A program made the position numbers and the translations under genes. Source: Streptomyces sp. CG4 (lineage in GTDB: Bacteria > Actinomycetota > Actinomycetes > Streptomycetales > Streptomycetaceae). From it: DNA of 64,000 nt. The number at the start of each line of letters is the position of its first letter. Within the stretch, counting starts at the first letter, position 1. Where the stretch lies: the NCBI RefSeq assembly GCF_041080655.1, contig NZ_CP163525.1, positions 8,742,001 to 8,806,000 of the forward strand. The letters run 5' to 3'. The notes under the pieces are model-generated. The model worked only from the letters and a program-made list of their open reading frames with translations, did no database searches and was not told where the DNA came from. Below, piece by piece: positions 17,228 to 24,412 of this stretch.

Positions 17228-18442
17228 TCACACGAAGGCGCTCTGGCCCGTGATCGACTTGCCGACGATGAGGGTGTTCATCTCGCGGGTGCCCTCGAAG
17301 GAGTAGATCGCCTCGGCGTCGGCGAAGAACCGGGCGATGTCGTGGTCCAGGAGGATCCCGTTGCCGCCGAAGATCTCCCGGCTCCAGGCCACGACCTCCC
17401 GCATCCGCGAGGTGACGAACGCCTTGGCCAGGGAGGAGTGTTCGTCGCGGAAGATGCCGGCATCCTGCAGCCGGGCGAGCTGGACCAGCATGCCCCACGA
17501 GGCCGTGATGTTGCCGAGGCTCTTGACCAGCAGGTCCTGCACGAGCTGGAAGCCGCCGATCGGACGGCCGAACTGCCTGCGCTGCCGGGCGTAGTCGAGG
17601 GCCAGTTCGTAGGCGCCGGCCATGACGCCCAGCGCCTGCCACGCCACCCCGCCGCGGGTGGCGCGCAGGATCTCGGCGACGTCGCGGAAGGAGTTGATCC
17701 GCTGGAGCCGGTGGGCCTCCGGGACCCGGACATCGGACAGGGTGATCTCCGCGTTCTCCACGATCCGGAAGGCGAGCTTGTTCTCGATCTTCACCGGGCT
17801 GAAGCCGGGCGTGCCCTTCTCGACGACGAATCCCTTGACGTGGTTGTCGTCGACGTCCCGTGCCCAGACCACGACGTAGTCGGCGAAGGTCGCGTTGCCG
17901 ATCCACTTCTTGGCGCCGTTCAGGACCCAGGTGTCGCCTTCGCGCCGGGCGGTGGTGCGCATACCGCCCGCGACGTCGGAGCCGCCGAGGGGCTCGGTCA
18001 TGGCGAACGCGCCGATCTTCTCCATCGCGGCCATCTCCGGCAGCCAGCGGTCGCGCTGCTCCTGGTTCCCGCCGGAGTGGATGGAGTACATCGCGAGGCC
18101 GTTGTGGACGCCGAAGAAGGTGGCCACCGATGCGTCGGTGCGGGTCATCTCCATGGCCAGCATGCCGCTCAGGAGGTTGCTGACGGCGGGGCGGTGCTCG
18201 CCGTAGCCCTCGTACGGCAGCCCGGCGAGGCCGCTCTCGCGGAACAGGCCGATCAGCTCCTTCGGGAACTCGCCCTTGGCCCAGTTGTCGTTCACCAGCC
18301 GCTTGACCTGGTCACGCATGAGGGCGCGGGCCTTGAGGAGGATCTTGCGCTCGTCGTCCGGCAGCAGCGACTCGAAGTGGTAGAAGTCGGCGGTCAATTC
18401 GTCGGCCGGCGGTCCGACGGCCGTGGGCTGTGCGGTGGTCAT
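17228..18442 (-). CDS. Acyl-CoA dehydrogenase
   Basis: A 404-residue FAD-dependent acyl-CoA dehydrogenase, normal length. Signatures are GAFAMTEPLGGSDV for the FAD/substrate contact, AKKWIGNATFADYVVVWA in the middle domain, and QFGRPIGGFQLVQ and EIFGGNGILLDHDIAR plus the YEGT-like SFEGTREMN at the C-terminus. In this last motif Glu is the usual catalytic base position of glutaryl/short-chain types. ATG 18442 has a GAGGAGGAG site and sits one base after the preceding gene's stop. Last gene of the LysR-headed minus-strand set; it should introduce the double bond in the acyl-CoA. Confidence 0.9.
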   Translation of the reverse strand: MTTAQPTAVGPPADELTADFYHFESLLPDDERKILLKARALMRDQVKRLVNDNWAKGEFPKELIGLFRESGLAGLPYEGYGEHRPAVSNLLSGMLAMEMTRTDASVATFFGVHNGLAMYSIHSGGNQEQRDRWLPEMAAMEKIGAFAMTEPLGGSDVAGGMRTTARREGDTWVLNGAKKWIGNATFADYVVVWARDVDDNHVKGFVVEKGTPGFSPVKIENKLAFRIVENAEITLSDVRVPEAHRLQRINSFRDVAEILRATRGGVAWQALGVMAGAYELALDYARQRRQFGRPIGGFQLVQDLLVKSLGNITASWGMLVQLARLQDAGIFRDEHSSLAKAFVTSRMREVVAWSREIFGGNGILLDHDIARFFADAEAIYSFEGTREMNTLIVGKSITGQSAFV

Positions 18443-18443
18443 C

Positions 18444-19412
18444 TCAGTTCTCCTCCTCGGGGGCGGTCGTCCGGGTGGTGGTGCCCTCCAGCGCGGCCAG
18501 GACCGCCAGTTGCCTGCGGTCGCGCGTCTCGGCGAGTTCCGCGTACGGGACGGAGCCGTACGCCTTCTCCACGGCTTCGACGAGCTGTCGCCGTTCGTCG
18601 TCGCCCTGCGCGGGGCGGCCGAGGTCGTCCCACACGTGTCGCATCGAGGCACCTATGTGCTCGACCAGGTGCCGGTAGCCGCCGGGTCCGCCGCCCAGAT
18701 GCGAGCCGAGGAACGGCCCGACCGTCGCCCAGCGCAGTCCCAGCGAGTTGGTCATGACCTTGTCGAGTTCCTCGGGCGTCACCACGCCCTGCTCGACCAG
18801 GTACACCGCCTCGCGGCTGAGCGCGTTCTGCAGCCGGTTCCCGACGAAGCCCGGGATCTCCTTGCGCTCGACGACCGGGGTGCGGCCCACCGAGGCGTAG
18901 AAGTCCACCGCGTCCCGTACGACGTCCTCGCCGGTGCGCTCACCGGGCACGACCTCGACCAGAGGGACCAGGTGCGGCGGGTTGAAGGGATGGCCGATCA
19001 GGACGCGGGCGGCGTCGGCGTCCGGCAGTTCCCGGGTGAACGCGGTCGACGGGATCGCCGACGAGGAGCTGAGCAGCAGCGCGTGGCCGGGCGCTTCCCG
19101 GGCCAGAGCGGCGAACAGATCCTGCTTGAACGCGAGCCGTTCGGGGCCGTTCTCCTGGACGACGTCCGCGTCCCGGACGGCGTCGGAGACGTCGGCGGCG
19201 AGGTGCACCCGGTCGGCGAGGCCGGTCACGTCCAGGCCGCGGGCGGCCAGGTGCGGGGCGTACTGGGCCAGGGCCTCGTGCACGGCCTCGGCGAGGTCGG
19301 GCCGTGGGTCGCTCACCCGGACGGTCAGGCCGTGCGCGGCGAACAGCGCCGTCCAGGACAGTCCGATGGTCCCGGCGCCGATCACCGCGGCCGTACGGAA
19401 GGTGCGGGTCAT
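18444..19412 (-). CDS. 3-hydroxyacyl-CoA dehydrogenase family protein
   Basis: A 322-residue NAD-dependent dehydrogenase. The N-terminal Rossmann motif is VIGAGTIGLSWTALFAAHG; SSSAIPSTAF and IGHPFNPPHLVPLVEVVPG form the active site (His of GHPFNP), and the C-terminal half has the family's dimerisation helices (FVGNRLQNALSREA). Length and the extended C-terminus are closer to the L-carnitine dehydrogenase / L-gulonate dehydrogenase (lambda-crystallin) branch than to the 280-residue fatty acid type, so the substrate may be a 3-hydroxy acid rather than a CoA ester. Its ATG overlaps the stop of the decarboxylase gene by four bases. Confidence 0.85.
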   Translation of the reverse strand: MTRTFRTAAVIGAGTIGLSWTALFAAHGLTVRVSDPRPDLAEAVHEALAQYAPHLAARGLDVTGLADRVHLAADVSDAVRDADVVQENGPERLAFKQDLFAALAREAPGHALLLSSSSAIPSTAFTRELPDADAARVLIGHPFNPPHLVPLVEVVPGERTGEDVVRDAVDFYASVGRTPVVERKEIPGFVGNRLQNALSREAVYLVEQGVVTPEELDKVMTNSLGLRWATVGPFLGSHLGGGPGGYRHLVEHIGASMRHVWDDLGRPAQGDDERRQLVEAVEKAYGSVPYAELAETRDRRQLAVLAALEGTTTRTTAPEEEN

Positions 19413-20155
19413 GACGCGGCTCCCTTCAGGTAGTCGTGAACCGGCTCGACGGCGGACAGCGTCAGGTCGGTGAGGATGTGGCTGGCGGAGACGACCTCCA
19501 GCACCGGCAGATCGGCCAGCGGGGCGAGCGCGTGCTGGAACAGCTGGAGCCGGGCGGGGCCCGTCCAGGCCTCCTTGACGGTGAGGTCGGTGATGCGGGT
19601 GCGGACGAGTTCCTGCACGCGCGGTGAGCCGTCGTAGCCGGGGACGATCTTGAGCATGAAGGTCGGCACGGTGATCTGCGCCTCGGCCTCCCGCAGGTCC
19701 AGCTCGTGGTGCTTGTAGCCCATGGTCGCGGTGGCGACCCGCAGCGTGCCGTGGTCGAGGGTGCCGACGAGCGTGCCGGAGTCGACGTGGAGCGCCGGGG
19801 AGCCGATCACCTTCGGGTAGGCGGCGACCTCACGACCGGAGGCGGTCGCCGGGAAGTTGTCGAGGTACATCGCGTGCAGGTACTCGCCGTCCTCGCCCTC
19901 GAAGCTGACGGGTATCGCCTGGCCGGCCTCCGTGTAGGGGCCGTATCCGCTGACGTCGCCCATCCTCATCACCTCGAACCGGACCAGCGGCTCGGCGATC
20001 CGCAGCGGTTCGGGGACGACGGCCCGCAGCGCGTCGGGGTCGGTGCGGTACACGACGTTGAGGTACTCGCGGTCGGTGAACCGCGGGACCATGGGCGCGA
20101 ACGCCGGACTCGTGAGCGGGGTGGTGAGGCGCTGTCGTACGTCCTCGGTGCGCAT
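19409..20155 (-). CDS. Acetoacetate decarboxylase family protein
   Basis: A 248-residue protein of the ADC superfamily. The segment AAYPKVIGSPALHV contains the lysine that forms the Schiff base in true acetoacetate decarboxylases (EFPKK-type motif); only one lysine is present instead of the adjacent pair, which lowers the lysine pKa in the classical enzyme. The protein could decarboxylate a 3-oxo acid made by the adjacent 3-hydroxyacyl dehydrogenase, or act as an aldolase-dehydratase like other members. It lies seven bases after the hydratase stop and overlaps the next gene, so it is part of the operon. Confidence 0.85.
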   Translation of the reverse strand: MRTEDVRQRLTTPLTSPAFAPMVPRFTDREYLNVVYRTDPDALRAVVPEPLRIAEPLVRFEVMRMGDVSGYGPYTEAGQAIPVSFEGEDGEYLHAMYLDNFPATASGREVAAYPKVIGSPALHVDSGTLVGTLDHGTLRVATATMGYKHHELDLREAEAQITVPTFMLKIVPGYDGSPRVQELVRTRITDLTVKEAWTGPARLQLFQHALAPLADLPVLEVVSASHILTDLTLSAVEPVHDYLKGAAS

Positions 20156-20161
20156 GGCGCC

Positions 20162-20974
20162 TCACCGCCCCGTCCACCGCGCGGGGCGGCGCTCGGCGAA
20201 GGCGGTCATGCCCTCGCGCACGTCCGAGGAGGCCATCAGGGTCTCCATCTGTCCCCGCTGGAAGGCGAAGGCGTCGGCGTCGGGCACACCGTCGGCGGCG
20301 CGGACGACGCGCTTGACGGCCGCCAGCGCGAGCGGGGCGTTCTCCGCGAGCCGTTCGGCCAGCCGGAGCGCCTCGGCGACGGCCCGGCCGGCGGCGGTGA
20401 CCCGGTTGGCCAGGCCCAGTGCACCGGCGCGGCGGCCGTCGACGGGCTCGCCGGTCAGCAGCAGTTCCATGGCCAGGTGGTGCGGGATGCGCTTGGGCAG
20501 CCGGATCACACCGCCGCCCGCGGCGATCAGGCCGCGCCTGACCTCGGGCAGGCCGAACCGGGCGTCCTCGGCCGCGACGATCAGGTCGCAGGCCAGGGCC
20601 AGTTCGAAGCCCCCGCCCATGGCCCAGCCCTCCACGGCGGCGATCAGGGGCTTGGCCGGTTCGGCCTCGGTCAGGCCGCCGAACCCGCGGCCGGCGACCT
20701 CGGGCGACTCGCCGCGCAGCGCCGCCTTGAGATCCATGCCGGCGCTGAACGTCCCGCCCGCGCCGGTCAGGACGCCGGCGCGTAGCCCGGGGTCGGCCGC
20801 CAGTTCGTCCAGCGCGCCGCTCAGGCCGGCGGCGACCGCGGCGTTCACGGCGTTGCGGGCGTCGGGCCGGTCGAGGGTGATCAGCAGGGTGGAGCCGATC
20901 CGTTCGGTGCGGACGACGGGTGCTTCGGGTGCTTCGGGCGTTTCTTGTGTTTCAGGTGTTTCGGGGATGCTCAT
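20162..20974 (-). CDS. Enoyl-CoA hydratase/isomerase (crotonase family)
   Basis: A 270-residue crotonase. Visible are the oxyanion-hole segment TFSAGMDLKA, the GWAMGGGFELALACDLIVAA segment with one of the catalytic glutamates, and FGLPEVRRGL with the second. ATG 20974 follows AGGAG by seven bases. The first 20 residues are a low-complexity run of Pro-Glu-Thr and Pro-Glu-Ala units that come from a short tandem DNA repeat (20915-20965). It likely hydrates the enoyl-CoA made in this pathway. Confidence 0.9.
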   Translation of the reverse strand: MSIPETPETQETPEAPEAPVVRTERIGSTLLITLDRPDARNAVNAAVAAGLSGALDELAADPGLRAGVLTGAGGTFSAGMDLKAALRGESPEVAGRGFGGLTEAEPAKPLIAAVEGWAMGGGFELALACDLIVAAEDARFGLPEVRRGLIAAGGGVIRLPKRIPHHLAMELLLTGEPVDGRRAGALGLANRVTAAGRAVAEALRLAERLAENAPLALAAVKRVVRAADGVPDADAFAFQRGQMETLMASSDVREGMTAFAERRPARWTGR

Positions 20975-21048
20975 GGTTGTTCTCCTGTGACGGCCCGTCG
21001 GGGAGCGCACGGGCGTTCCCCTGGGGCGTGTGGTGCGTGTGGCGCCGC

Positions 21049-22215
21049 TCAGCGGGTGGCGTCCAGTTCGGCGAGGACTTCCTCGGTGTCCTGGCCCGCG
21101 ACCGGTGCCAGACGGCGGATCGAGCCGGGGGTGGCGGAGAAGCGCAGCGGGATGCCGATGGTGCGGATCGTGCCCTCGGTGGGGTGCTCGACGGTGTCGA
21201 GCAGATGGCCGCCCTGGACGTAGGGGTCCTCGTGGGCGCGGTCCAGTTCCAGCACCGGAGCCATCGGGATGCTGTGCTTCGCGCACACCTGCGCCCACTC
21301 GGCGGTGGTCAGCGCCGGGGCGCACAGCTCGATCAGCGCGGCCAGGTCCTCGTGGTCGGCGCTGTCGATGGCGTCGCCGTTGATGCGCGGGTCCTCGGCC
21401 AGGTCGGGGCGTCCGGCGGCGGTGACGAAGTCCCGGTAGTTCTGCGGGTTGTACGGGATGACGCAGGCCAGGCCGTCCTTGGTGCGCACCGCCCGGTGCC
21501 CCTTGAGCATCGACAGCGGGAAGCCGGTCGGGCCGGTCTCGGGCACGTGGGTGTGTCCCGCCAGGTGCTCGACCAGGTTGAACGCGATCAGGGTGTCGGC
21601 CATCGGGATCTCGACGAGCTGGCCCCGGCCGGTCCGGTTCCGGTGCAGCAGGGCGGCCAGCACGCTGTAGGCGATGCTCAGGGAGGAGACCTTGTCGGCG
21701 ATGATGGTCGGCAGGTAGACGGGCTCGCCGAGCGCGCGGTCGGCGATGTCGACCAGTCCGGACGCGGCCTGCACGGTCTCGTCGTACGCGGCGTTGCCGG
21801 CCCGGTCCGAGTCGCCGCGGAATCCCTGGGCGTGCGCGTAGACCAGCCCGGGGTTGCGGGCGCCGATGTCGTCGTAGGACAGGCCCAGGCGGTGCAGCGC
21901 GCCGGGCCGCATGTTGGTGATCAGCACGTCCGCGGTGTCGATCAGCCGCAGCGCCTGCTCGCGCTCGGTGGCGTCCTTGAGGTTGAGGGACACACTGCGC
22001 TTGTTGCGGTTGACGTTGAGGTTCAGCGGGGTCATGCCCGGTGTCGTGCGGTAGTGGCCCACGCGGACGGTGTCCGCGGGCGACTCGATCTTGATCACGT
22101 CGGCGCCCAGGTCGCCGAGGATCTGCGCGGCGTAGGGGCCCATCACCACGGTCGAGAGGTCGATCACGCGCACGCCGTCCAGCGGGCCGGCCACGGTGTC
22201 GGTGATTTCCGTCAT
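21049..22215 (-). CDS. Family III CoA-transferase (CaiB/BaiF)
   Basis: A 388-residue protein with the CaiB/BaiF start pattern: LDGVRVIDLSTVVMGPYAAQILGDLGADVIKIE. It continues through LNLNVNRNKRSVSLNLK and a downstream Tyr/Asp region (AYDETVQAASGLVDI) that normally carries the catalytic aspartate. Such enzymes move CoA between two carboxylic acids and activate the substrate of a pathway. ATG 22215 follows AAGGAAAAG. It is probably the first enzyme of the operon, downstream of the LysR gene and a hairpin that may separate the transcripts. Confidence 0.88.
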   Translation of the reverse strand: MTEITDTVAGPLDGVRVIDLSTVVMGPYAAQILGDLGADVIKIESPADTVRVGHYRTTPGMTPLNLNVNRNKRSVSLNLKDATEREQALRLIDTADVLITNMRPGALHRLGLSYDDIGARNPGLVYAHAQGFRGDSDRAGNAAYDETVQAASGLVDIADRALGEPVYLPTIIADKVSSLSIAYSVLAALLHRNRTGRGQLVEIPMADTLIAFNLVEHLAGHTHVPETGPTGFPLSMLKGHRAVRTKDGLACVIPYNPQNYRDFVTAAGRPDLAEDPRINGDAIDSADHEDLAALIELCAPALTTAEWAQVCAKHSIPMAPVLELDRAHEDPYVQGGHLLDTVEHPTEGTIRTIGIPLRFSATPGSIRRLAPVAGQDTEEVLAELDATR

Positions 22216-22307
22216 CACTTTTCCTTCCACGTCTCGCTTCACCTCATGTGTGTATCTGGAAACGAAGTTAGCAAGGAGGGATGGAAAACGGAATGACCGA
22301 ATAAAGA

Positions 22308-22340
22308 AAAGCGGTATGACCGCAGTGGTCATACCGCTTT
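22308..22340 (-). terminator. Perfect hairpin between LysR and CoA-transferase genes
   Basis: Arms of 14 bases (22308-22321 and 22327-22340) pair perfectly around GCAGT. Read on the minus strand it comes 19 bases after the LysR stop and is followed by a T-rich run (TTTTCTTTATT), a good intrinsic terminator. The same DNA has the unit CGGNATGACCG twice (22290-22301 and 22310-22321) plus its inverted copy, so it could also be the LysR binding site. Confidence 0.7.
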
Positions 22341-22358
22341 ACCGGTGCCCTTTTATGG

Positions 22359-23270
22359 CTAATCCCGGAGTGGTTCGGAGAATATCTCGCGAGCGGCGGC
22401 GACGACTTCCCCCAGGTCACCGTCGCGCGCTCGATCCTTACGCCAGAGCAGTCCGGTTTCCAGCCGGGGATGGAAATCCGAGAAAGGGAGGACCATCACG
22501 TTGTCCAGGCGGTAATTCTGCATGGGGCTTCGCGGGTCCAGCATGGAAACGGAGAATGCCAGCCCACTGGACACGATTTCGGAAATTCCGTCGAAAGACG
22601 CGCTGCCGGTTTCGACCCGCTTCCTGATGCCGAGCTCAGACAGCTGCTGGTCGAGGCCGCGGAAATACGCGGTCGTCGCCGCCGAGGGGGAGCCCGCGTA
22701 GGCGAGTCCGGACAGTTCCGTCAGGGCGACCGACTCCCGCCCCGAGAACCGGTCCCTGGGCACGACCGCGCCGAGCCGCTCCGACATCACCGGCAACTGC
22801 TCCAGGGCCGGATCGCCGCCGGCCGGGAGCCGGGCCAGGGTCAGCGCCAGTCTGCCGTCGCACACGGCGTCGACCAGCCGCTCGGTGCCGCCCGGCCAGC
22901 GCTTGATCTCGAACCGGTCGCGGACCCGCTCGGCGAGATCGTCCATCCGCTCCCGCAGGTCCGGATGGATACCGCTGGGAATGCCCAGCAACAGCGTGGT
23001 CCGCCGCGGCCGCGTCGTCTCGTCCAGCCGCCACCGGATCGAGTCGACCTGCTCCAGGACACCACGCGCGATCGGCAGCAGGGTGCTGCCGGCCTCGGTG
23101 AGCGTCACATGATGGGTGTCCCGGTCGAACAGCCGGTGCCCGACCTCGTTCTCCAGATCCTTGATCCGCCGACTCAGCGGGGACGCCGCCATGCGCAGTT
23201 TGCGGGCAGCGGTCGAGAAGTTCAGCTCTTGGGCGACGGCGACGAAATAACGCAGGTGCAGAAGCTCCAC
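22359..23270 (-). CDS. LysR family transcriptional regulator
   Basis: A 303-residue LysR-type regulator. The winged HTH is at the very start (LHLRYFVAVAQELNFSTAA, then LSRRIKDLENEVGHRLFDRD) and an effector domain with the typical periplasmic-binding-like pattern follows. GTG 23270 is preferred since LTTR HTHs begin at about residue 4; a second GTG lies two codons upstream. It is encoded upstream of the acyl-CoA operon on the same strand and is the obvious candidate for its control. LTTRs usually bind an intermediate of the pathway. Confidence 0.88.
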   Translation of the reverse strand: MELLHLRYFVAVAQELNFSTAARKLRMAASPLSRRIKDLENEVGHRLFDRDTHHVTLTEAGSTLLPIARGVLEQVDSIRWRLDETTRPRRTTLLLGIPSGIHPDLRERMDDLAERVRDRFEIKRWPGGTERLVDAVCDGRLALTLARLPAGGDPALEQLPVMSERLGAVVPRDRFSGRESVALTELSGLAYAGSPSAATTAYFRGLDQQLSELGIRKRVETGSASFDGISEIVSSGLAFSVSMLDPRSPMQNYRLDNVMVLPFSDFHPRLETGLLWRKDRARDGDLGEVVAAAREIFSEPLRD

Positions 23271-23343
23271 GCCTCTCACCCTAACCGCAGACGCGGGCGT
23301 GCTTCGGTCCTGTACAGGCGGGACGTCCCCGTACGGTGCCGGC

Positions 23344-23465
23344 ACCTGCGCTGTATCAAGTGCCACCATCGCCTGATACTGGACCACCAGTCGCTGAACC
23401 CGGTTGGCACCGATGCGGGCAGAGAGCATCGCCTGGTTTCAACCGGCAATCCGGGTCACACTGCG
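23344..23465 (+). repeat. Dispersed repeat, copy B
   Basis: Second copy of the degenerate repeat at 16216-16346, ending four bases before the start of the MpaB-like gene. In one frame it reads RCIKCHHRLILDHQSLNP, then VGTDAGREHRL and GHTA, with a CxxC pair, but I find no in-frame start codon with a ribosome binding site. It could be a promoter-proximal element, a leader or a relic of a small zinc-ribbon gene. Confidence 0.6.
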
Positions 23466-23468
23466 GGC

Positions 23469-24311
23469 ATGGGCGACCCCGGGCTGTTCACGCCGCATTC
23501 CGTGACCTGGCAGATGCACGGTGACCCGATGATGTGGGTCGCCGGCGTCCGCGCGCTGTACCTCCAGGCCCTGCACCCGCGCGCGGTCCGCGGCGTGCTG
23601 CAGAACTCCGACTTCAGGCGCGACGCCTGGGGCCGGCTCATGCGGACGGCCGACTTCGTCGGTACGACGACGTACGGCACCACCGAGGCCGCCGAGCGCG
23701 CCGGCGCCCGCGTACGGAAGATCCACAGCATGTTGACGGCGACCGACCCGGACACCGGCGAGCGGTATGGCGTCGGTGAACCCGGGCTGCTGCTGTGGGT
23801 GCACTGCGCGGAGATCGACTCCTATCTGCACGTGTTGCGCCGCTCCGGCTTCCCGCTCACCGACGCCCAGGCCGACCGGTACATCGCCGAACACCGGGTC
23901 AGCGCACGCCTGGTGGGTCTCGACCCGGAGGCCGTACCGGGGAGCCGGGCCGAACTCGCCGCGTACTTCGAGAAAGTGCGGCCGGCGCTGACCGCGGGAC
24001 CCGAGGCCCGCGTGGTGGACGACTTTCTGCTCCGCCCGCCGACGCATCTGCTCCTCATACCGGCGCGCGAGGTGCTGTGGCGGCGTGTGGCGCAGTTGGC
24101 GTACGCCGCTCTGCCTCCGTACGCCCATGAGCTGTACGGCAGACCGGCCCCCGCACCCGCTGTCGTCACCCGCCGGCTGCGGGCCATGGGTGCCCTCCTG
24201 CGCTGCGTTCCCGCACGTGTGCGCTGGCAGCTGCCGCCCAAACACATCCTGCGGGCCATGGCGAGGCTCGGTCCGGCGGCGCGTCCGGCACCGTACAAAG
24301 TCGGACGATAG
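23469..24311 (+). CDS. Oxygenase MpaB-like (DUF2236) family protein
   Basis: A 280-residue helical protein of the DUF2236/MpaB group (latex-clearing protein and MpaB relatives, heme-binding oxygenases). Typical pieces are the start with SVTWQMHGDPMMWVAGVRAL, LQALHPRAVRGVLQNSDF, GTTTYGTTEAAERA and the histidine-containing LLWVHCAEIDSYL. The Arg-rich C-terminus is usual. The ATG 23469 has no clear ribosome site, so a leaderless transcript is possible. Its substrate is unknown; genes around are not obviously linked. Confidence 0.82.
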   Translation: MGDPGLFTPHSVTWQMHGDPMMWVAGVRALYLQALHPRAVRGVLQNSDFRRDAWGRLMRTADFVGTTTYGTTEAAERAGARVRKIHSMLTATDPDTGERYGVGEPGLLLWVHCAEIDSYLHVLRRSGFPLTDAQADRYIAEHRVSARLVGLDPEAVPGSRAELAAYFEKVRPALTAGPEARVVDDFLLRPPTHLLLIPAREVLWRRVAQLAYAALPPYAHELYGRPAPAPAVVTRRLRAMGALLRCVPARVRWQLPPKHILRAMARLGPAARPAPYKVGR

Positions 24312-24412
24312 GCCGCCATACTGGACGAGCAGGGGTGGGGCGCGGTGCGGCCGGGGGGCCCGCGGCGGCCTCCCTGCGGCGGGGCGGACGGCGACGGGGG
24401 CGGCGGATCGCT

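Noticed and set aside
17342..18757. Long plus-strand frame opposite the acyl-CoA dehydrogenase and part of the hydroxyacyl dehydrogenase
   Set aside because: Crosses two real minus-strand genes and has no family signature.
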